Assembly (NCBI RefSeq): GCF_900115205.1
Contig: NZ_FOYQ01000002.1
Span: 124,001-188,000 of the forward strand
Length of the DNA: 64,000 nucleotides
Reading direction: 5' to 3'
Source of the DNA: Robiginitalea myxolifaciens
GTDB taxonomy: Bacteria; Bacteroidota; Bacteroidia; Flavobacteriales; Flavobacteriaceae
The notes below the pieces were generated by a model that was given only the letters and a program-made list of their open reading frames with translations, had not been told where the DNA came from and searched no databases. This document shows positions 50,191 to 60,767 of this stretch, in pieces; the stretch's first letter is position 1, and each line of letters opens with the position of its first letter. The position numbers and the translations under genes are program-made.

Positions 50191-51675
50191 TCAGCGCTTT
50201 TTCTTAGTACTTACCTTAAAGTTTTTCATTTCTTCAAGCGGCTCGATGATCTCTGAGTCCTGCCATACCGTGGGTTCGTAGCGATCCAAACGGATCAGGG
50301 GGATTTTTTCCGGCTCCGATTCCGGCATGCTACTCAAGGCTCCTGGTGTTGCTGGTTTAACCAGCAGGGCAGCCTTTTCACGGCTCCGCCCTTCCAGTAA
50401 GAAATCAAAGCGTACCTTTTTCTTTTTCGGGCTGTTCTCTATGAATTTAAGGTCGCGATGGAGATATACATAACTCCCATATTCTTGCTCCAGGAAGTAA
50501 GGCACCAATTGCAGATTCTGATCCCTTTTATAAATGACCGTTCCGCGACTGAGGTCTTCGCTGTATTTGACCCCAAGCAATAATCTCAGATTCATCTTGG
50601 AGCCGTGTTTTCCCTTAGCGTAATTCCAATCGGCCTTTAATATGCCATAAGACTGGGATTCTACATAGAGGACTCCAGTGTATTTAGACTTCCTGCGATC
50701 GGGTTGGAAGCGGATTGCGTAAACATAGTAGCCATCGAAATAGGTCGCTTCCAGAAAGGTGTATTTATAAGCATCAGGATCCAGGAACCGGCGTATAAAC
50801 GTCCCCTCTTGAAGGCTGGCCACTTTCATCATCCGGCTTATCTTAGGTTTTAGGTATCCCATGCTAATGCTATCGGCCTCTGCTTCGCTTTCTTCGAATT
50901 CCATGGCCGGGGAAATGCTGTCCTCAATTTTGAACATACCAGACTTGACTTTGTAAGTTTGGTCCGGGTCCAGATGGTCCATGATTATTCCTTTCGCACG
51001 TTCTTCAATATTATCCATGGAAAAGTCCTGGCTCATGTCGATCAATTCCGTAACCCGGGCCACCTGAATCGCAGTAGTGGTGTCCGAAGTCTTCTTCCAG
51101 GATGCTTTAAGGTCCATGTAATTCCGGGGATTGGATTTTACGATATCGGTCCCCAGTTGGCGCAGCCGGGCGTCGGCAGTTCGTAAATCCTTTTTATTCA
51201 GATCGGATGCCTTTTCCAGTTCCAGCAGCAATTCGTTGAATTTCATGTGTTCCGATTCCCGGAGAAATACTTCATAGCCCTCATCGCCAGGGGCATAGTT
51301 TTTATCCAGATTGGCTACGACATTACGGATAATTTCATCTGCCGAAGGTATGCGTTCGCCAACACGAACCTCATTCAGGTTTATGGCGGCAGGAACCAAG
51401 CGCAGCGCTGTCGCATCCTCAGAAAGTTCTGTTTTAGGGATTTCCAGGGTGCGGTATCCCATACAGCTGATTTTCAGTATTTCATCGACGCGTTGCAGCT
51501 CTACGGTAAAATAGCCTTCGCCATTGCTAATGGTCCCGGTTTGGGCCCCGGTAACTACCGAAGCGTATGGAACGGGATTTCCTGTTTCCGAATCTTTTAA
51601 TTGAAGGGTCAGGGATTGGGCTAAAATACAGGGGGAAATAAGGAGGAATAAGAGTGCGAGCCTTATCGATCTCAT
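50191..51675 (-). CDS. CarboxypepD_reg-like domain protein, exported
   Basis: 494 residues. Signal peptide to about residue 19 (LISPCILAQ), then a carboxypeptidase regulatory-like beta-sandwich at about 21-100 (GNPVPYASVVTGAQTGTISN, GYFTVEL, ISCMGYRTLEI). The remainder is a DUF5686-like outer-membrane-associated region without a full barrel, closing with a strongly basic STKKKR tail. Such proteins are usual in Bacteroidota and probably sit in the outer membrane or periplasm. Function unknown. Confidence 0.82.
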   Translation of the reverse strand: MRSIRLALLFLLISPCILAQSLTLQLKDSETGNPVPYASVVTGAQTGTISNGEGYFTVELQRVDEILKISCMGYRTLEIPKTELSEDATALRLVPAAINLNEVRVGERIPSADEIIRNVVANLDKNYAPGDEGYEVFLRESEHMKFNELLLELEKASDLNKKDLRTADARLRQLGTDIVKSNPRNYMDLKASWKKTSDTTTAIQVARVTELIDMSQDFSMDNIEERAKGIIMDHLDPDQTYKVKSGMFKIEDSISPAMEFEESEAEADSISMGYLKPKISRMMKVASLQEGTFIRRFLDPDAYKYTFLEATYFDGYYVYAIRFQPDRRKSKYTGVLYVESQSYGILKADWNYAKGKHGSKMNLRLLLGVKYSEDLSRGTVIYKRDQNLQLVPYFLEQEYGSYVYLHRDLKFIENSPKKKKVRFDFLLEGRSREKAALLVKPATPGALSSMPESEPEKIPLIRLDRYEPTVWQDSEIIEPLEEMKNFKVSTKKKR

Positions 51676-51783
51676 GGAGTTGGATTTTGATTGATAATTG
51701 CGAATATAAAGTGGTAAGACGAGTGAGCCAGTGGTTTGTTACCGAAGGTTTTGTTAAAGGTGGATAACTGCATTAATTCGTCT

Positions 51784-51791
51784 TATATTTG
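51784..51791 (+). promoter_or_regulatory. -7 promoter box (TATATTTG) of ychF
   Basis: Perfect TAnnTTTG, 19 bases before the ATG at 51811; it excludes the upstream in-frame start at 51736. Confidence 0.55.
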
Positions 51792-51810
51792 CCGGCGAAT
51801 TCAAATGCCT

Positions 51811-52905
51811 ATGAAAGCTGGTATCGTCGGACTGCCCAACGTTGGGAAATCCACCCTTTTTAATTGCCTTTCCAATGCAAAGGCCCAAAGTGCAAACTTC
51901 CCGTTCTGCACCATTGAACCCAATATTGGGGTAGTCAACGTCCCCGACCAGCGCCTGGAGAAGCTGGAGTCCCTTGTAAATCCGCAACGGGTAATTCCCG
52001 CTACGGTAGAAATCGTCGATATTGCCGGTTTGGTCAAAGGGGCCAGCAAGGGGGAGGGCCTGGGTAACCAATTTCTCGGGAATATCCGGGAAACTGATGC
52101 CATCCTGCACGTATTGCGTTGCTTTGATAACGACAACGTGGTTCACGTAGACGGTTCCGTGGATCCCATACGGGATAAGGAGACCATCGACATGGAACTG
52201 CAGCTAAAAGATCTGGAATCCGTGGGGAAACGCCTGGACCGGGTTGGGCGTACAGCGCGTACAGGAAATAAGGAAGCCCAGAAAGAAGTTGAGGTATTGC
52301 AACAGGTCAAGAATGGCCTGGAAGCCGGATCCTCCGTTCGCGCCTTAGAACTTAAAGAGGACGATTACAAAGAATACATCAAACACTTGCAGCTCATTAC
52401 GGATAAACCCGTCCTCTACGTCTGCAACGTCGACGAAGGTGCTGCAGTTTCAGGCAATGCTTATGTAGACCAGGTACGCGAGGAGGTTGCCGCAGAGCAG
52501 GCCGAGGTACTGGTGCTGGCGGTAGGAACCGAAGCCGATATTGCCGAGTTGGAGAGTTTTGAAGAACGCCAGCTTTTCCTGGAGGATATTGGGTTGGACG
52601 AGCCTGGAGCTTCAAAGATGATTCGCGCTGCCTACTCACTCTTGAACCTCCAAACCTACTTTACAGCAGGGGAAAAGGAAGTCCGTGCCTGGACGATCCC
52701 TGTGGGAGCTACCGCACCTCAGGCAGCCGGGGTTATCCATACTGATTTTGAGAAAGGCTTTATTCGGGCAGAGGTAATTGCCTATGACGATTACGTCGGA
52801 TACGGTAGTGAGGCCAAGGTTCGCGAAGCAGGCAAAATGCGGGTGGAAGGAAAGGAGTACATCGTAAAAGATGGCGATGTCATGCACTTCCGATTTAACG
52901 TCTAG
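51811..52905 (+). CDS. ychF: redox-regulated ATPase/GTPase YchF
   Basis: 364 residues from the ATG at 51811 ([15 protein letters not shown]; another ATG lies two codons earlier), matching the universal Obg-family YchF/Ola1 length. The P-loop GLPNVGKST, the [17 protein letters not shown] switch region and the C-terminal TGS domain ending MHFRFNV are all present. The G4 motif CNVDE replaces NKxD, which explains why these proteins prefer ATP. It acts with ribosomes and stress responses. An inverted repeat begins right after its stop. Confidence 0.95.
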   Translation: MKAGIVGLPNVGKSTLFNCLSNAKAQSANFPFCTIEPNIGVVNVPDQRLEKLESLVNPQRVIPATVEIVDIAGLVKGASKGEGLGNQFLGNIRETDAILHVLRCFDNDNVVHVDGSVDPIRDKETIDMELQLKDLESVGKRLDRVGRTARTGNKEAQKEVEVLQQVKNGLEAGSSVRALELKEDDYKEYIKHLQLITDKPVLYVCNVDEGAAVSGNAYVDQVREEVAAEQAEVLVLAVGTEADIAELESFEERQLFLEDIGLDEPGASKMIRAAYSLLNLQTYFTAGEKEVRAWTIPVGATAPQAAGVIHTDFEKGFIRAEVIAYDDYVGYGSEAKVREAGKMRVEGKEYIVKDGDVMHFRFNV

Positions 52906-52947
52906 CAAAGTAATCAACACATACTTTCCCCATTGTTAATTACTTTG
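52906..52947. repeat. long imperfect inverted repeat between ychF and parE
   Basis: CAAAGTAAT (52906-52914) pairs with ATTACTTTG (52939-52947), then after one mismatch AAC (52916-52918) with GTT (52935-52937). It starts on the base after the ychF stop codon. No T-run follows, so a simple intrinsic terminator is unlikely. Confidence 0.5.
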
Positions 52948-53007
52948 GGACCGCCTGATTTTGTTTTGTCTGCCATAATTTTATATTAGCAGGTCAAACC
53001 CCTGAAC

Positions 53008-54867
53008 ATGGCGGAAACGCAATATACCGAGGACAATATCCGGTCGCTGGACTGGAAGGAGCATATCCGTATGCGTCCCGGGATGTATATCGGAAAACTC
53101 GGGGATGGTTCTTCAGCAGACGACGGTATCTATATCCTGCTAAAAGAGGTAATCGATAACTGTATCGACGAATTCGTAATGGGGGCGGGTAAAACCATCG
53201 AGATCTCAATACGCGAAGACAAGGTTACTGTCCGCGACTACGGTCGTGGCATTCCGCTGGGCAAGGTGGTCGACGTGGTATCCAAGATGAATACAGGAGG
53301 AAAGTACGACACCCGCGCCTTCAAGAAATCCGTAGGGCTCAATGGGGTAGGGACCAAGGCGGTCAATGCACTTTCTTCATATTTCAGGGTCGAATCCAAC
53401 AGGGACGGGCAGTCGCATGCTGCGGAATTCACGCAAGGGAACCTGGAGCAGGAGGAACATCTGGATGAAACCTCACGCAAGAGAGGCACCAAGGTTAGCT
53501 TCACCCCGGACGAAACCATCTTTAAGAAATTCAAGTACCGCAACGAGTATGTGGAGAAGATGCTCCGCAACTATGTGTACCTCAACCCGGGACTTACCAT
53601 TGTTTTTAATGGCGAGAAATTCCATTCAGAAAACGGGCTAAAGGACCTGTTGGAAGATTACAACAGTCCGGACGACTTACTTTATCCGATAATCCATCTC
53701 AAAGGGAATGATATTGAGGTAGCCCTCACGCATTCCAAAACCCAATACAGCGAGGAATACCACTCCTTTGTAAACGGACAGCACACCACGCAGGGGGGTA
53801 CGCACCAGGCTGCCTTTCGGGAAGCTCTCGTAAAAACACTGCGCGAGTTTTACAACAAGAACTACGATGCCTCGGATATCCGAAAATCAGTGATATCGGC
53901 CATCTCCATTAAAGTAATGGAACCGGTCTTTGAAAGCCAGACCAAAACCAAACTGGGTTCCACGGATATGGGCGGGGACTTACCCACAGTGCGCACGTAC
54001 ATCAATGATTTCCTGAAAAGGGAGCTCGATAATTACCTGCACAAAAACCCGGAAACCGCCGAGAAGATCCAAAGAAAGATTGTCCAGGCCGAGAAAGAGC
54101 GCAAAGAGCTTTCCGGAATTCGAAAGCTGGCTCGGGAACGTGCCAAGAAGGCCAGCCTGCACAACAAAAAACTACGGGACTGCCGGGTGCATCTGGGCGA
54201 TATGAAAAACGACCGCCGATTAGAATCGACCCTGTTTATTACCGAGGGGGATTCCGCGTCCGGATCCATAACGAAGTCCCGGGATGTCAACACGCAGGCC
54301 GTATTCAGCCTGAGGGGGAAGCCCTTGAATTCCTACGGGATGTCCAAGAAGATCGTGTACGAAAACGAAGAGTTCAACCTCTTGCAGGCAGCCCTGAATA
54401 TCGAGGAATCCATGGAGGACCTCCGATATAACAACATTGTAATTGCCACAGATGCCGACGTGGATGGTATGCACATTCGCCTGTTGCTCATTACCTTCTT
54501 CCTGCAGTTCTTCCCGGAATTGATCAAGGAAGGACACCTCTATATTTTGCAAACCCCGCTCTTTAGGGTTCGCGATAAAAAGCAGACCATTTACTGCTAC
54601 AGCGAAGAAGAAAAAAGGGATGCAATCGGTGCTTTGAAAGGGAAACCCGAAATCACCCGCTTTAAGGGGTTGGGGGAAATCTCCCCGGACGAATTCAAGC
54701 ACTTTATTGGCGACGATATCCGCCTGGAACCGGTAATGCTGGACAAGGCCATGTCAATAGAAGAATTACTTAAATTTTATATGGGGAAAAATACCCCGGA
54801 CCGACAGGAATTCATAATCGAAAACCTCAAGGTAGAAGTAGATCTGGTCGAAGAAAATCAAGTATAA
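53008..54867 (+). CDS. parE: DNA topoisomerase IV subunit B
   Basis: 619 residues, a GyrB/ParE protein: GHKL ATPase (DNCIDEF near 51-57, YGRGIPLG), the QTKTKLG loop near 312, and the TOPRIM domain with TEGDSASGS and DADVDGMHI. It lacks the long insert of many GyrB proteins. It is followed after 21 bases by the matching A subunit, the usual parE-parC layout of Bacteroidota, while gyrA and gyrB normally lie elsewhere. Decatenates replicated chromosomes. Confidence 0.93.
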   Translation: MAETQYTEDNIRSLDWKEHIRMRPGMYIGKLGDGSSADDGIYILLKEVIDNCIDEFVMGAGKTIEISIREDKVTVRDYGRGIPLGKVVDVVSKMNTGGKYDTRAFKKSVGLNGVGTKAVNALSSYFRVESNRDGQSHAAEFTQGNLEQEEHLDETSRKRGTKVSFTPDETIFKKFKYRNEYVEKMLRNYVYLNPGLTIVFNGEKFHSENGLKDLLEDYNSPDDLLYPIIHLKGNDIEVALTHSKTQYSEEYHSFVNGQHTTQGGTHQAAFREALVKTLREFYNKNYDASDIRKSVISAISIKVMEPVFESQTKTKLGSTDMGGDLPTVRTYINDFLKRELDNYLHKNPETAEKIQRKIVQAEKERKELSGIRKLARERAKKASLHNKKLRDCRVHLGDMKNDRRLESTLFITEGDSASGSITKSRDVNTQAVFSLRGKPLNSYGMSKKIVYENEEFNLLQAALNIEESMEDLRYNNIVIATDADVDGMHIRLLLITFFLQFFPELIKEGHLYILQTPLFRVRDKKQTIYCYSEEEKRDAIGALKGKPEITRFKGLGEISPDEFKHFIGDDIRLEPVMLDKAMSIEELLKFYMGKNTPDRQEFIIENLKVEVDLVEENQV

Positions 54868-54888
54868 AGCCCTGAGCCTGCGGAGCGC

Positions 54889-57579
54889 ATGGAAGAGAAC
54901 GAAAAGGAGCTAAATCCCGAACAACATCCCGAAAGCGAAGGTGAGGAACAGACCCATGAAGGGGAAGTCCAAAACCAGGAAAGCGAGGCTTTGACCCGGG
55001 TAACCGGTATGTACAAAGACTGGTTCCTGGACTATGCATCCTATGTTATCCTGGAGCGGGCGGTTCCTGCCATTGAAGATGGTTTCAAGCCCGTGCAGCG
55101 CCGGATCATGCATTCCCTCAAGGAAATGGATGACGGCCGGTACAACAAGGTGGCCAACGTTGTCGGGAATACCATGCAATACCACCCCCATGGCGATGCG
55201 AGTATTGCCGATGCCATGGTACAAATAGGGCAGAAGGACCTCCTGATAGATACTCAGGGAAACTGGGGGAATATCCTGACTGGCGATGGGGCGGCTGCTT
55301 CGCGGTATATCGAAGCACGCCTATCTAAGTTTGCCCTGGAAGTTGTCTTCAGCCCGAAAATTACGGAGTGGCAGCTCAGTTATGACGGCCGAAAAAAGGA
55401 GCCGGTAAACCTTCCTGTAAAATTTCCACTGCTTTTGGCCCAGGGTGCTGAAGGTATTGCCGTGGGGCTTTCCACCAAAATAATGCCGCACAATTTTAAG
55501 GAGCTTATCGATGCCTCGGTAAAACATCTCAAAGGCAAGCGATTTACCTTGTACCCTGACTTTCCTACCGGCGGGATTATCGATATCGGGAATTACAACG
55601 ATGGCATGCGCGGGGGTAAAATCCGGGTGCGCGCCCGTATTTCGCAACGCGATAAGAATACGCTGGTTATCAATGAAATTCCTTTTGGCAGCAATACCTC
55701 AAGCCTCATTGATTCCATCCTCAAAGCCAATGATAAAGGCAAAATCAAAATCAAGCGAATCGAGGACAATACGGCGGCCGAGGTAGAAATCCTCATCCAC
55801 CTTCCTTCCGGAATTTCCCCGGATAAAACTATTGATGCGCTGTACGCCTTTACTTCCTGCGAGTCGTCTATTTCGCCTCTGGCATGTATTATCGAAGATA
55901 ACAAGCCAGTGTTTATGGGCGTCAGCGAGATGCTCCGCCGATCTACAGACCATACTGTGGAAATGCTCAAAGCCGAATTGGAAATCCGATTGGGCGAATT
56001 AGAAGATCAATGGCATTTTGCTTCCCTCGAGCGAATCTTTATCGAAAATCGAATCTACAGGGATATCGAGGAGGAGGAAACCTGGGAAGGAGTCCTCTCT
56101 GCAATTGACAAAGGGCTGAAACCCCATATCAAGAACCTGAAACGCCCGGTAGTAGAAGCCGACATTACCAGGCTTACCGAGATTCGAATCAAGCGAATCT
56201 CCCGTTTTGACCTGGATAAGGCGCAGCAGCATCTGGATAATCTGGAAAAAGATATCGCGGAAACCCAGCATAACCTCGACAACCTTACCGATTTTGCCAT
56301 CGCCTATTTCCAGGATCTCAAAAAGAAATACGGCCAGGGACGGGAGCGAAAATCCGAGATTCGGGTATTCGACGAAATCGAGGCCACCAAGGTTGTAATC
56401 CGAAACACCAAGCTTTATGTAAACCGTGAGGAAGGTTTTGTGGGAACCTCCCTGCGCCGCGACGAATACGTTACCGATTGCAGCGATATTGACGATATCA
56501 TCGTTTTCACCGAAGAGGGTCAAATGATGGTCACCAAAGTGGATACCAAGACGTTTATCGGTAAGAATATCATTCACGTAGCGGTGTTTAAGAAAAAGGA
56601 TAAGCGCACCACCTACAACATGATCTATCGCGATGGGCGGGGAGGAGCGAGCTATGTTAAGCGCTTCAACGTCACCTCGGTGACCCGGGATCGTTCCTAC
56701 GATCTTACCAACGGTAAAGCCGCTTCCAAGGTCCTTTATTTCAGTGCAAACCCCAATGGGGAGGCGGAGGTTGTAACCATTAACCTGCGTAAAGCCGGCA
56801 GTGTCAAAAAATTAAAGTGGGACCTCGACTTTGCCGACGTGCTTATCAAAGGACGGAATGCCAAGGGTAATGTCGTGACCAAATACTCCATTAAGCGCGT
56901 AGAACTCAAAGAGAAAGGGCTCTCTACCCTGAAGCCTCGTAAAATTTGGTTCGACGAAACGGTACAACGACTCAATGTAGACGGGAGGGGAGAATTACTC
57001 GGGGAATTCACCTCTGAGGATCGCTTGCTGATCGTAAACCAAAAGGGAGTGGTGAAAACCGTAATCCCGGAGCTTACCATGCACTTTGATCCGGAAATGA
57101 TCGTATTGGAAAAGTGGAATCCGAAAAAGCCTTTGTCTGCGATTTATTGGGAAGGCGCCCGGGAACTCTTTTATGTCAAGCGATTTTTGATTGAACAGCC
57201 GGATAAGGAGGAAAATATCCTGACTGACCACCCCAAATCGTATCTCGAAAAAATCTTTACGGATTACCGGCCCGTTGCTGAGGTAGTCTACGCCAAAGCG
57301 CGGGGGCAAGAGCGCAAACCTAACTGGGAAATAGATCTGGAAGAATTTATTGCAGTAAAGGGGATTGCTGCTATGGGGAATCAGCTTACCAAGGATAAAG
57401 TTCTGGAAATCAACGCGCTGGACCCATTGCCTTATGAAGAACCAGATCCGCCAAAGGCCGAAGACATGGAAGTTGTAGACGAAGAAGATGTTCCGGCCAG
57501 CGCTTCAAGAGAAAAGGATACGAAGACTCCGAATTCCGATACGAAACCCGGCGAAGAGCAACAAGGCTCCTTATTTTAA
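54889..57579 (+). CDS. parC: DNA topoisomerase IV subunit A
   Basis: 896 residues of GyrA/ParC type. Catalytic tyrosine Y140 lies in GAAASRYIEARL; the winged-helix and tower regions follow (FKPVQRRIMHSL, QYHPHGDASIADAMVQ). The C-terminal part after about 500 is a beta-pinwheel-like domain without a GyrA box that I can identify, consistent with ParC. Both ends are acidic: an N-terminal run of Glu (2-33) and a C-terminal tail EDMEVVDEEDVPASASREK. It is co-transcribed with parE. Confidence 0.93.
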   Translation: MEENEKELNPEQHPESEGEEQTHEGEVQNQESEALTRVTGMYKDWFLDYASYVILERAVPAIEDGFKPVQRRIMHSLKEMDDGRYNKVANVVGNTMQYHPHGDASIADAMVQIGQKDLLIDTQGNWGNILTGDGAAASRYIEARLSKFALEVVFSPKITEWQLSYDGRKKEPVNLPVKFPLLLAQGAEGIAVGLSTKIMPHNFKELIDASVKHLKGKRFTLYPDFPTGGIIDIGNYNDGMRGGKIRVRARISQRDKNTLVINEIPFGSNTSSLIDSILKANDKGKIKIKRIEDNTAAEVEILIHLPSGISPDKTIDALYAFTSCESSISPLACIIEDNKPVFMGVSEMLRRSTDHTVEMLKAELEIRLGELEDQWHFASLERIFIENRIYRDIEEEETWEGVLSAIDKGLKPHIKNLKRPVVEADITRLTEIRIKRISRFDLDKAQQHLDNLEKDIAETQHNLDNLTDFAIAYFQDLKKKYGQGRERKSEIRVFDEIEATKVVIRNTKLYVNREEGFVGTSLRRDEYVTDCSDIDDIIVFTEEGQMMVTKVDTKTFIGKNIIHVAVFKKKDKRTTYNMIYRDGRGGASYVKRFNVTSVTRDRSYDLTNGKAASKVLYFSANPNGEAEVVTINLRKAGSVKKLKWDLDFADVLIKGRNAKGNVVTKYSIKRVELKEKGLSTLKPRKIWFDETVQRLNVDGRGELLGEFTSEDRLLIVNQKGVVKTVIPELTMHFDPEMIVLEKWNPKKPLSAIYWEGARELFYVKRFLIEQPDKEENILTDHPKSYLEKIFTDYRPVAEVVYAKARGQERKPNWEIDLEEFIAVKGIAAMGNQLTKDKVLEINALDPLPYEEPDPPKAEDMEVVDEEDVPASASREKDTKTPNSDTKPGEEQQGSLF

Positions 57580-57604
57580 GAATAATGAGTCCGTCTACAG
57601 CTTT

Positions 57605-57652
57605 GGGTATTGTAAAAAAGATCGTTTCATACCCGCAAACTGCCTTTTTTTT
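57605..57652 (+). terminator. weak terminator candidate after parC
   Basis: GGGTAT (57605-57610) pairs with ATACCC (57629-57634) around an 18-base loop; a T8 run follows only at about 57645. The long loop and displaced T-run make this a weak candidate. Confidence 0.3.
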
Positions 57653-57697
57653 AGTATCATCGGGACCGCAACCTAATCCCAAAACTTAAAAATAAGA

Positions 57698-58648
57698 ATG
57701 GATTTATCCGATCCGCTGGTATACGGCGTTCCCTGTTTCATTGCCTTTATCATTTTAGAGCTTACCTACAGCAAAGTCAATGGAGACCATCATATTTATC
57801 ACTGGAAGGATTTATTTGCCAGTGGATTCATGGGCGTAGGCTCAGCCATCCTTGGGTCGCTTCTGAAGGTTGTTTTTTCCATAGCCCTTTTCACTGCGGT
57901 CTATGAGCTCTGTAATCCTGAAAACGCCGCAGGCATTAGGGAAAACCTGTTGGGATATGAATCCTTTGGTTATGCCTGGTACGTTTGGTTGCTGTGCATG
58001 CTAGGCGATGATTTCACCTATTACTGGTTTCACCGGGCCAATCACGAGATCCGCATCCTCTGGGCAGCACACATCGTGCACCACTCTTCCGACAATTTCA
58101 ATTTGGGTACAGCTATTCGAAATGGATGGTTTACCCTGATTTATAAGCCTTTATTCTACATGTGGATGCCAGCCCTTGGCTTCCCGCCAGAAATGGTGTT
58201 GGTTTGTCTGGGAATAGAGGCCTTGTGGCAATTTCAATTGCATTCCACCTATGTTCCCAAGCTGGGAATTTTCGAGCGATTCATCAATACGCATACCATG
58301 CATCAGGTGCACCATGCCCGAAATATCGAGTACATGGATAAGAATCACGGGGGAATCCTCAATATTTTTGACCGCCTTTTCGGGACATGGAAACCGCTTA
58401 ATGATGAAATCGATATCGAATACGGAGTAACCCATCCGCCGAACTCCTATAATCCCATGGTTATCCTAACCCATGAGTTCAGCGATATCTGGAAGGATGT
58501 CAAAAGCGCAAAGAAGTTTTCGCACGCCCTGATGTACATTTTCGGACCTCCTGGCTGGAGTCCCGACGGCAGCACCCTCAGTGTTAGGCAGCAACAGCGT
58601 TTGCTGCGCAAAGGCATGGAAATAAAGGCGCCTGTGCAGGCTTCTTAA
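57698..58648 (+). CDS. sterol desaturase/fatty acid hydroxylase family protein
   Basis: 316 residues with about four membrane helices and the three histidine clusters of the superfamily: HRANH at 112-116, HIVHH at 125-129 and HQVHH at 202-206, which hold a di-iron centre for O2-dependent hydroxylation or desaturation. The Bacteroidota members act on lipids or carotenoids, but the substrate is not known here. It converges on terC with a 4-base overlap of the coding ends. Confidence 0.9.
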   Translation: MDLSDPLVYGVPCFIAFIILELTYSKVNGDHHIYHWKDLFASGFMGVGSAILGSLLKVVFSIALFTAVYELCNPENAAGIRENLLGYESFGYAWYVWLLCMLGDDFTYYWFHRANHEIRILWAAHIVHHSSDNFNLGTAIRNGWFTLIYKPLFYMWMPALGFPPEMVLVCLGIEALWQFQLHSTYVPKLGIFERFINTHTMHQVHHARNIEYMDKNHGGILNIFDRLFGTWKPLNDEIDIEYGVTHPPNSYNPMVILTHEFSDIWKDVKSAKKFSHALMYIFGPPGWSPDGSTLSVRQQQRLLRKGMEIKAPVQAS

Positions 58649-59457
58649 CTATCAGCGGTCTCTTCCTCCGGAGTTTTATTTTTCACCCTGCGTAAATCCA
58701 GGAATTCTACCATTAGCGAAAAGGCAATCGCAAAGTAGAGGTATCCTTTAGGTATCGCTCCGATTTCATTGTCGAATACCACCAGGTGGGAGAGGTGGGC
58801 GGCTTCCGCGATAAGCATAAATCCGATTAGGATAAGGAAGGAAAGCCCCAGGATTTGGATAGAGGGGTGCCGGTTGACAAAATTCCCAACCGGGTTCGCA
58901 AACAGCATCATAATAATTACCGAAATCACCACGGCAACAATCATCAGGATCAGTGCATCGTTGGGATTGGGGGAAATTCCGTTGGTCATCCCAATTGCGG
59001 TTAGTATGGAATCAAAGGAGAAAACAATATTAATCACCGTAATCTGAAGGATTGCATTGGTCATGGTCGAGGATCGCGCTTTACGCACCTCGCGTTCGTC
59101 ATGGCCCCGGTCTTCTACCTTTTCATGGATTTCCTTGGTAGCCTTAAACAGGAGGAATAATCCACCGAAGAACAAAATCAGTGCTTGTCCGCTGATAGCT
59201 CCGTGAAGCCAGGGCTCATCGAAAACATGTAATGGTTTTTTCAGGGCAGTAAGCCAGGTGATTCCAAATAATAAAAGGATTCGCATGGCCATGGCCAGTA
59301 CCAAACCAATATTGGTAGCCCTTTTTCGCTGAGAAGGTTCCAGCTTGCCAGCGGCAATGGTGATAAAGATAATGTTGTCGATCCCCAGGATTATTTCCAG
59401 GAACGTAAGGGTTAACAGGGCGAACCAGGCATCAGGGCTGGCAAAAATTTCGAACAT
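58645..59457 (-). CDS. TerC family integral membrane protein
   Basis: 270 residues with seven or so membrane helices. LEIILGIDNIIFI near 20-32 is the signature acidic/asparagine helix, and FSFDSILTAIGMT near 145 the second copy, both suited to bind divalent metal; the family includes manganese exporters (MntP-linked Alx/YkoY) and tellurite resistance TerC. The cytosolic loop with RGHDEREVRKAR is typical. Manganese export is a reasonable guess. It follows the lipoprotein gene by one base. Confidence 0.9.
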   Translation of the reverse strand: MFEIFASPDAWFALLTLTFLEIILGIDNIIFITIAAGKLEPSQRKRATNIGLVLAMAMRILLLFGITWLTALKKPLHVFDEPWLHGAISGQALILFFGGLFLLFKATKEIHEKVEDRGHDEREVRKARSSTMTNAILQITVINIVFSFDSILTAIGMTNGISPNPNDALILMIVAVVISVIIMMLFANPVGNFVNRHPSIQILGLSFLILIGFMLIAEAAHLSHLVVFDNEIGAIPKGYLYFAIAFSLMVEFLDLRRVKNKTPEEETADS

Positions 59458-59458
59458 T

Positions 59459-59857
59459 TCAATCGATCTTTACAGCGGTTCCCCTCGAAATGTTCTGGGT
59501 TCCCACAAATTTGTACTCAAATGTATAGGAATCTTCCGTGGTGGACAAAATCTTCATATGGATGGGCTTGTCGCCTCCAATAGTAGTATCTGTAAGGCTT
59601 GTGAGTACGTATTCGCAGTCGTTAATCCAGCGGATGCGGGCGCTGTCTGTTTGGCCATTAAACTCCGACACTTCCAATTCCCCATATCGGGTAAACTCCG
59701 TGGTGAGGGTTTCTCCATTCTCTTCGACTGAAAATTGAAAAGTCCCTTCCTTAAATTTTGAGCAGTCGCGCTCTGGCTGATAGCAGGAGGTAAAAAGCAG
59801 GGGGATAAAAAGTAATGCGAATTTCAAGGGTGCGGGTTTTTGAAAGGAACTCATCAT
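59459..59857 (-). CDS. lipoprotein of unknown function
   Basis: 132 residues from the ATG at 59855-59857; the in-frame start further upstream is TTG and unneeded. A lipobox (LLFTSC) is followed by YQPERDCSKFKEGTF, then a small beta-rich domain with RWINDCEYVLTSL and a C-terminal GTAVKID. I recall this family as conserved next to topoisomerase genes in flavobacteria and, for that reason, mislabelled 'DNA topoisomerase IV' in some databases. It has no topoisomerase sequence. It is co-transcribed with terC. Confidence 0.8.
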   Translation of the reverse strand: MMSSFQKPAPLKFALLFIPLLFTSCYQPERDCSKFKEGTFQFSVEENGETLTTEFTRYGELEVSEFNGQTDSARIRWINDCEYVLTSLTDTTIGGDKPIHMKILSTTEDSYTFEYKFVGTQNISRGTAVKID

Positions 59858-59870
59858 AATCAAGGTGATC

Positions 59871-60653
59871 TTATTCTTTGATCTCAGCAGTTATAACTTC
59901 GAGAATATAATCGATTCGCTTTAAAAGGGTTTGGCTTTCTTGATTGGTAAAGGAATTTAAATTTAAGCTCCAGGTAATGATACCTTCAAGTCTCGCATCA
60001 GATAGTAATGCTTCCTTACTGACCTCAGCGATGGTGGATTTACCCGGAATAGGATTTCGGATTTCTGTTACCTCCAACATGCTTGAAGTTGCTTTTTGCC
60101 AAAAACTGTATCCGAAATCCCGTTGAATGCCTATTTCATTGGTGTAATTCGAAAATTGTGTTTCCCAGTATCTTAAAAACATTTGCTCAACCTCTCTGAG
60201 TTGCACAACATCCGTACTCCAATTAATCAGTAGTTGTTTGAGCTCTTCGCTTTTGACGATTTCGATATTTCCTGAACGGACCAGGTCGTTTTGAATCGGA
60301 TCAAAGGTTGTTGGAATAATGCTCCCGAAGTATAAAATAATACTGTCTAATTCGGCTTTTTCTGGTTCATTGTACAAAGTGAGTAATCGAACGCATTTCT
60401 TATTGATATCATTTCTACTCTCAATCTTTTCCAGGAGTTGTTCCTTGTTGGCTATGAACTCCTTTTTTAGTCTTTTGAGAATCGCCTGCTCTTTTGCGTT
60501 GTCTTTTCGCTGTTCATTCCAATTATTGATCTGAAGTGCAATCAAAATCCCTATAACAACCAGGATAATTTCTCCGACAGCGTATTTGAGATACTGAACT
60601 GCTTTGCCTTTTGCAAGCAGGTTTTGTCTGATTTTCCTGAAGAATTTGATCAT
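59871..60653 (-). CDS. DUF6090 family membrane-anchored protein
   Basis: 260 residues. The start (MIKFFRKIRQNLLAKGKAVQ), the membrane helix YAVGEIILVVIGILIALQI and the following NNWNEQRK at about 42-49 define DUF6090. The rest is largely helical and probably periplasmic. The function is unknown; flavobacterial genomes often carry several copies. Codons are visibly richer in A and T than in neighbouring genes, which hints at a different history. A near-consensus minus-strand -7 box (TATCTTTA) lies at 60692-60699. Confidence 0.85.
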   Translation of the reverse strand: MIKFFRKIRQNLLAKGKAVQYLKYAVGEIILVVIGILIALQINNWNEQRKDNAKEQAILKRLKKEFIANKEQLLEKIESRNDINKKCVRLLTLYNEPEKAELDSIILYFGSIIPTTFDPIQNDLVRSGNIEIVKSEELKQLLINWSTDVVQLREVEQMFLRYWETQFSNYTNEIGIQRDFGYSFWQKATSSMLEVTEIRNPIPGKSTIAEVSKEALLSDARLEGIITWSLNLNSFTNQESQTLLKRIDYILEVITAEIKE

Positions 60654-60767
60654 TGGTTACAGGTAGCTCTTAGTGAAACCCAAGCGCGAAGTAAAGATAA
60701 GCCCTGGCGGTTTGCTGCAGAAAGGAATACGCTCACTATTTATGAATTTGTCTTGGAAGTTATTCAA

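Noticed and set aside
52906-52947. Inverted repeat after ychF as an intrinsic terminator
   Set aside because: AT-rich stem and no T-run after it; kept as an unexplained element instead.
55999-56577. 192-codon minus-strand frame opposite parC
   Set aside because: Lies inside a conserved topoisomerase gene and has no features of its own.
59459-59857. Calling this gene 'DNA topoisomerase IV'
   Set aside because: The product is a 132-residue lipoprotein with a lipobox; the label probably spread from neighbouring parC in other genomes.
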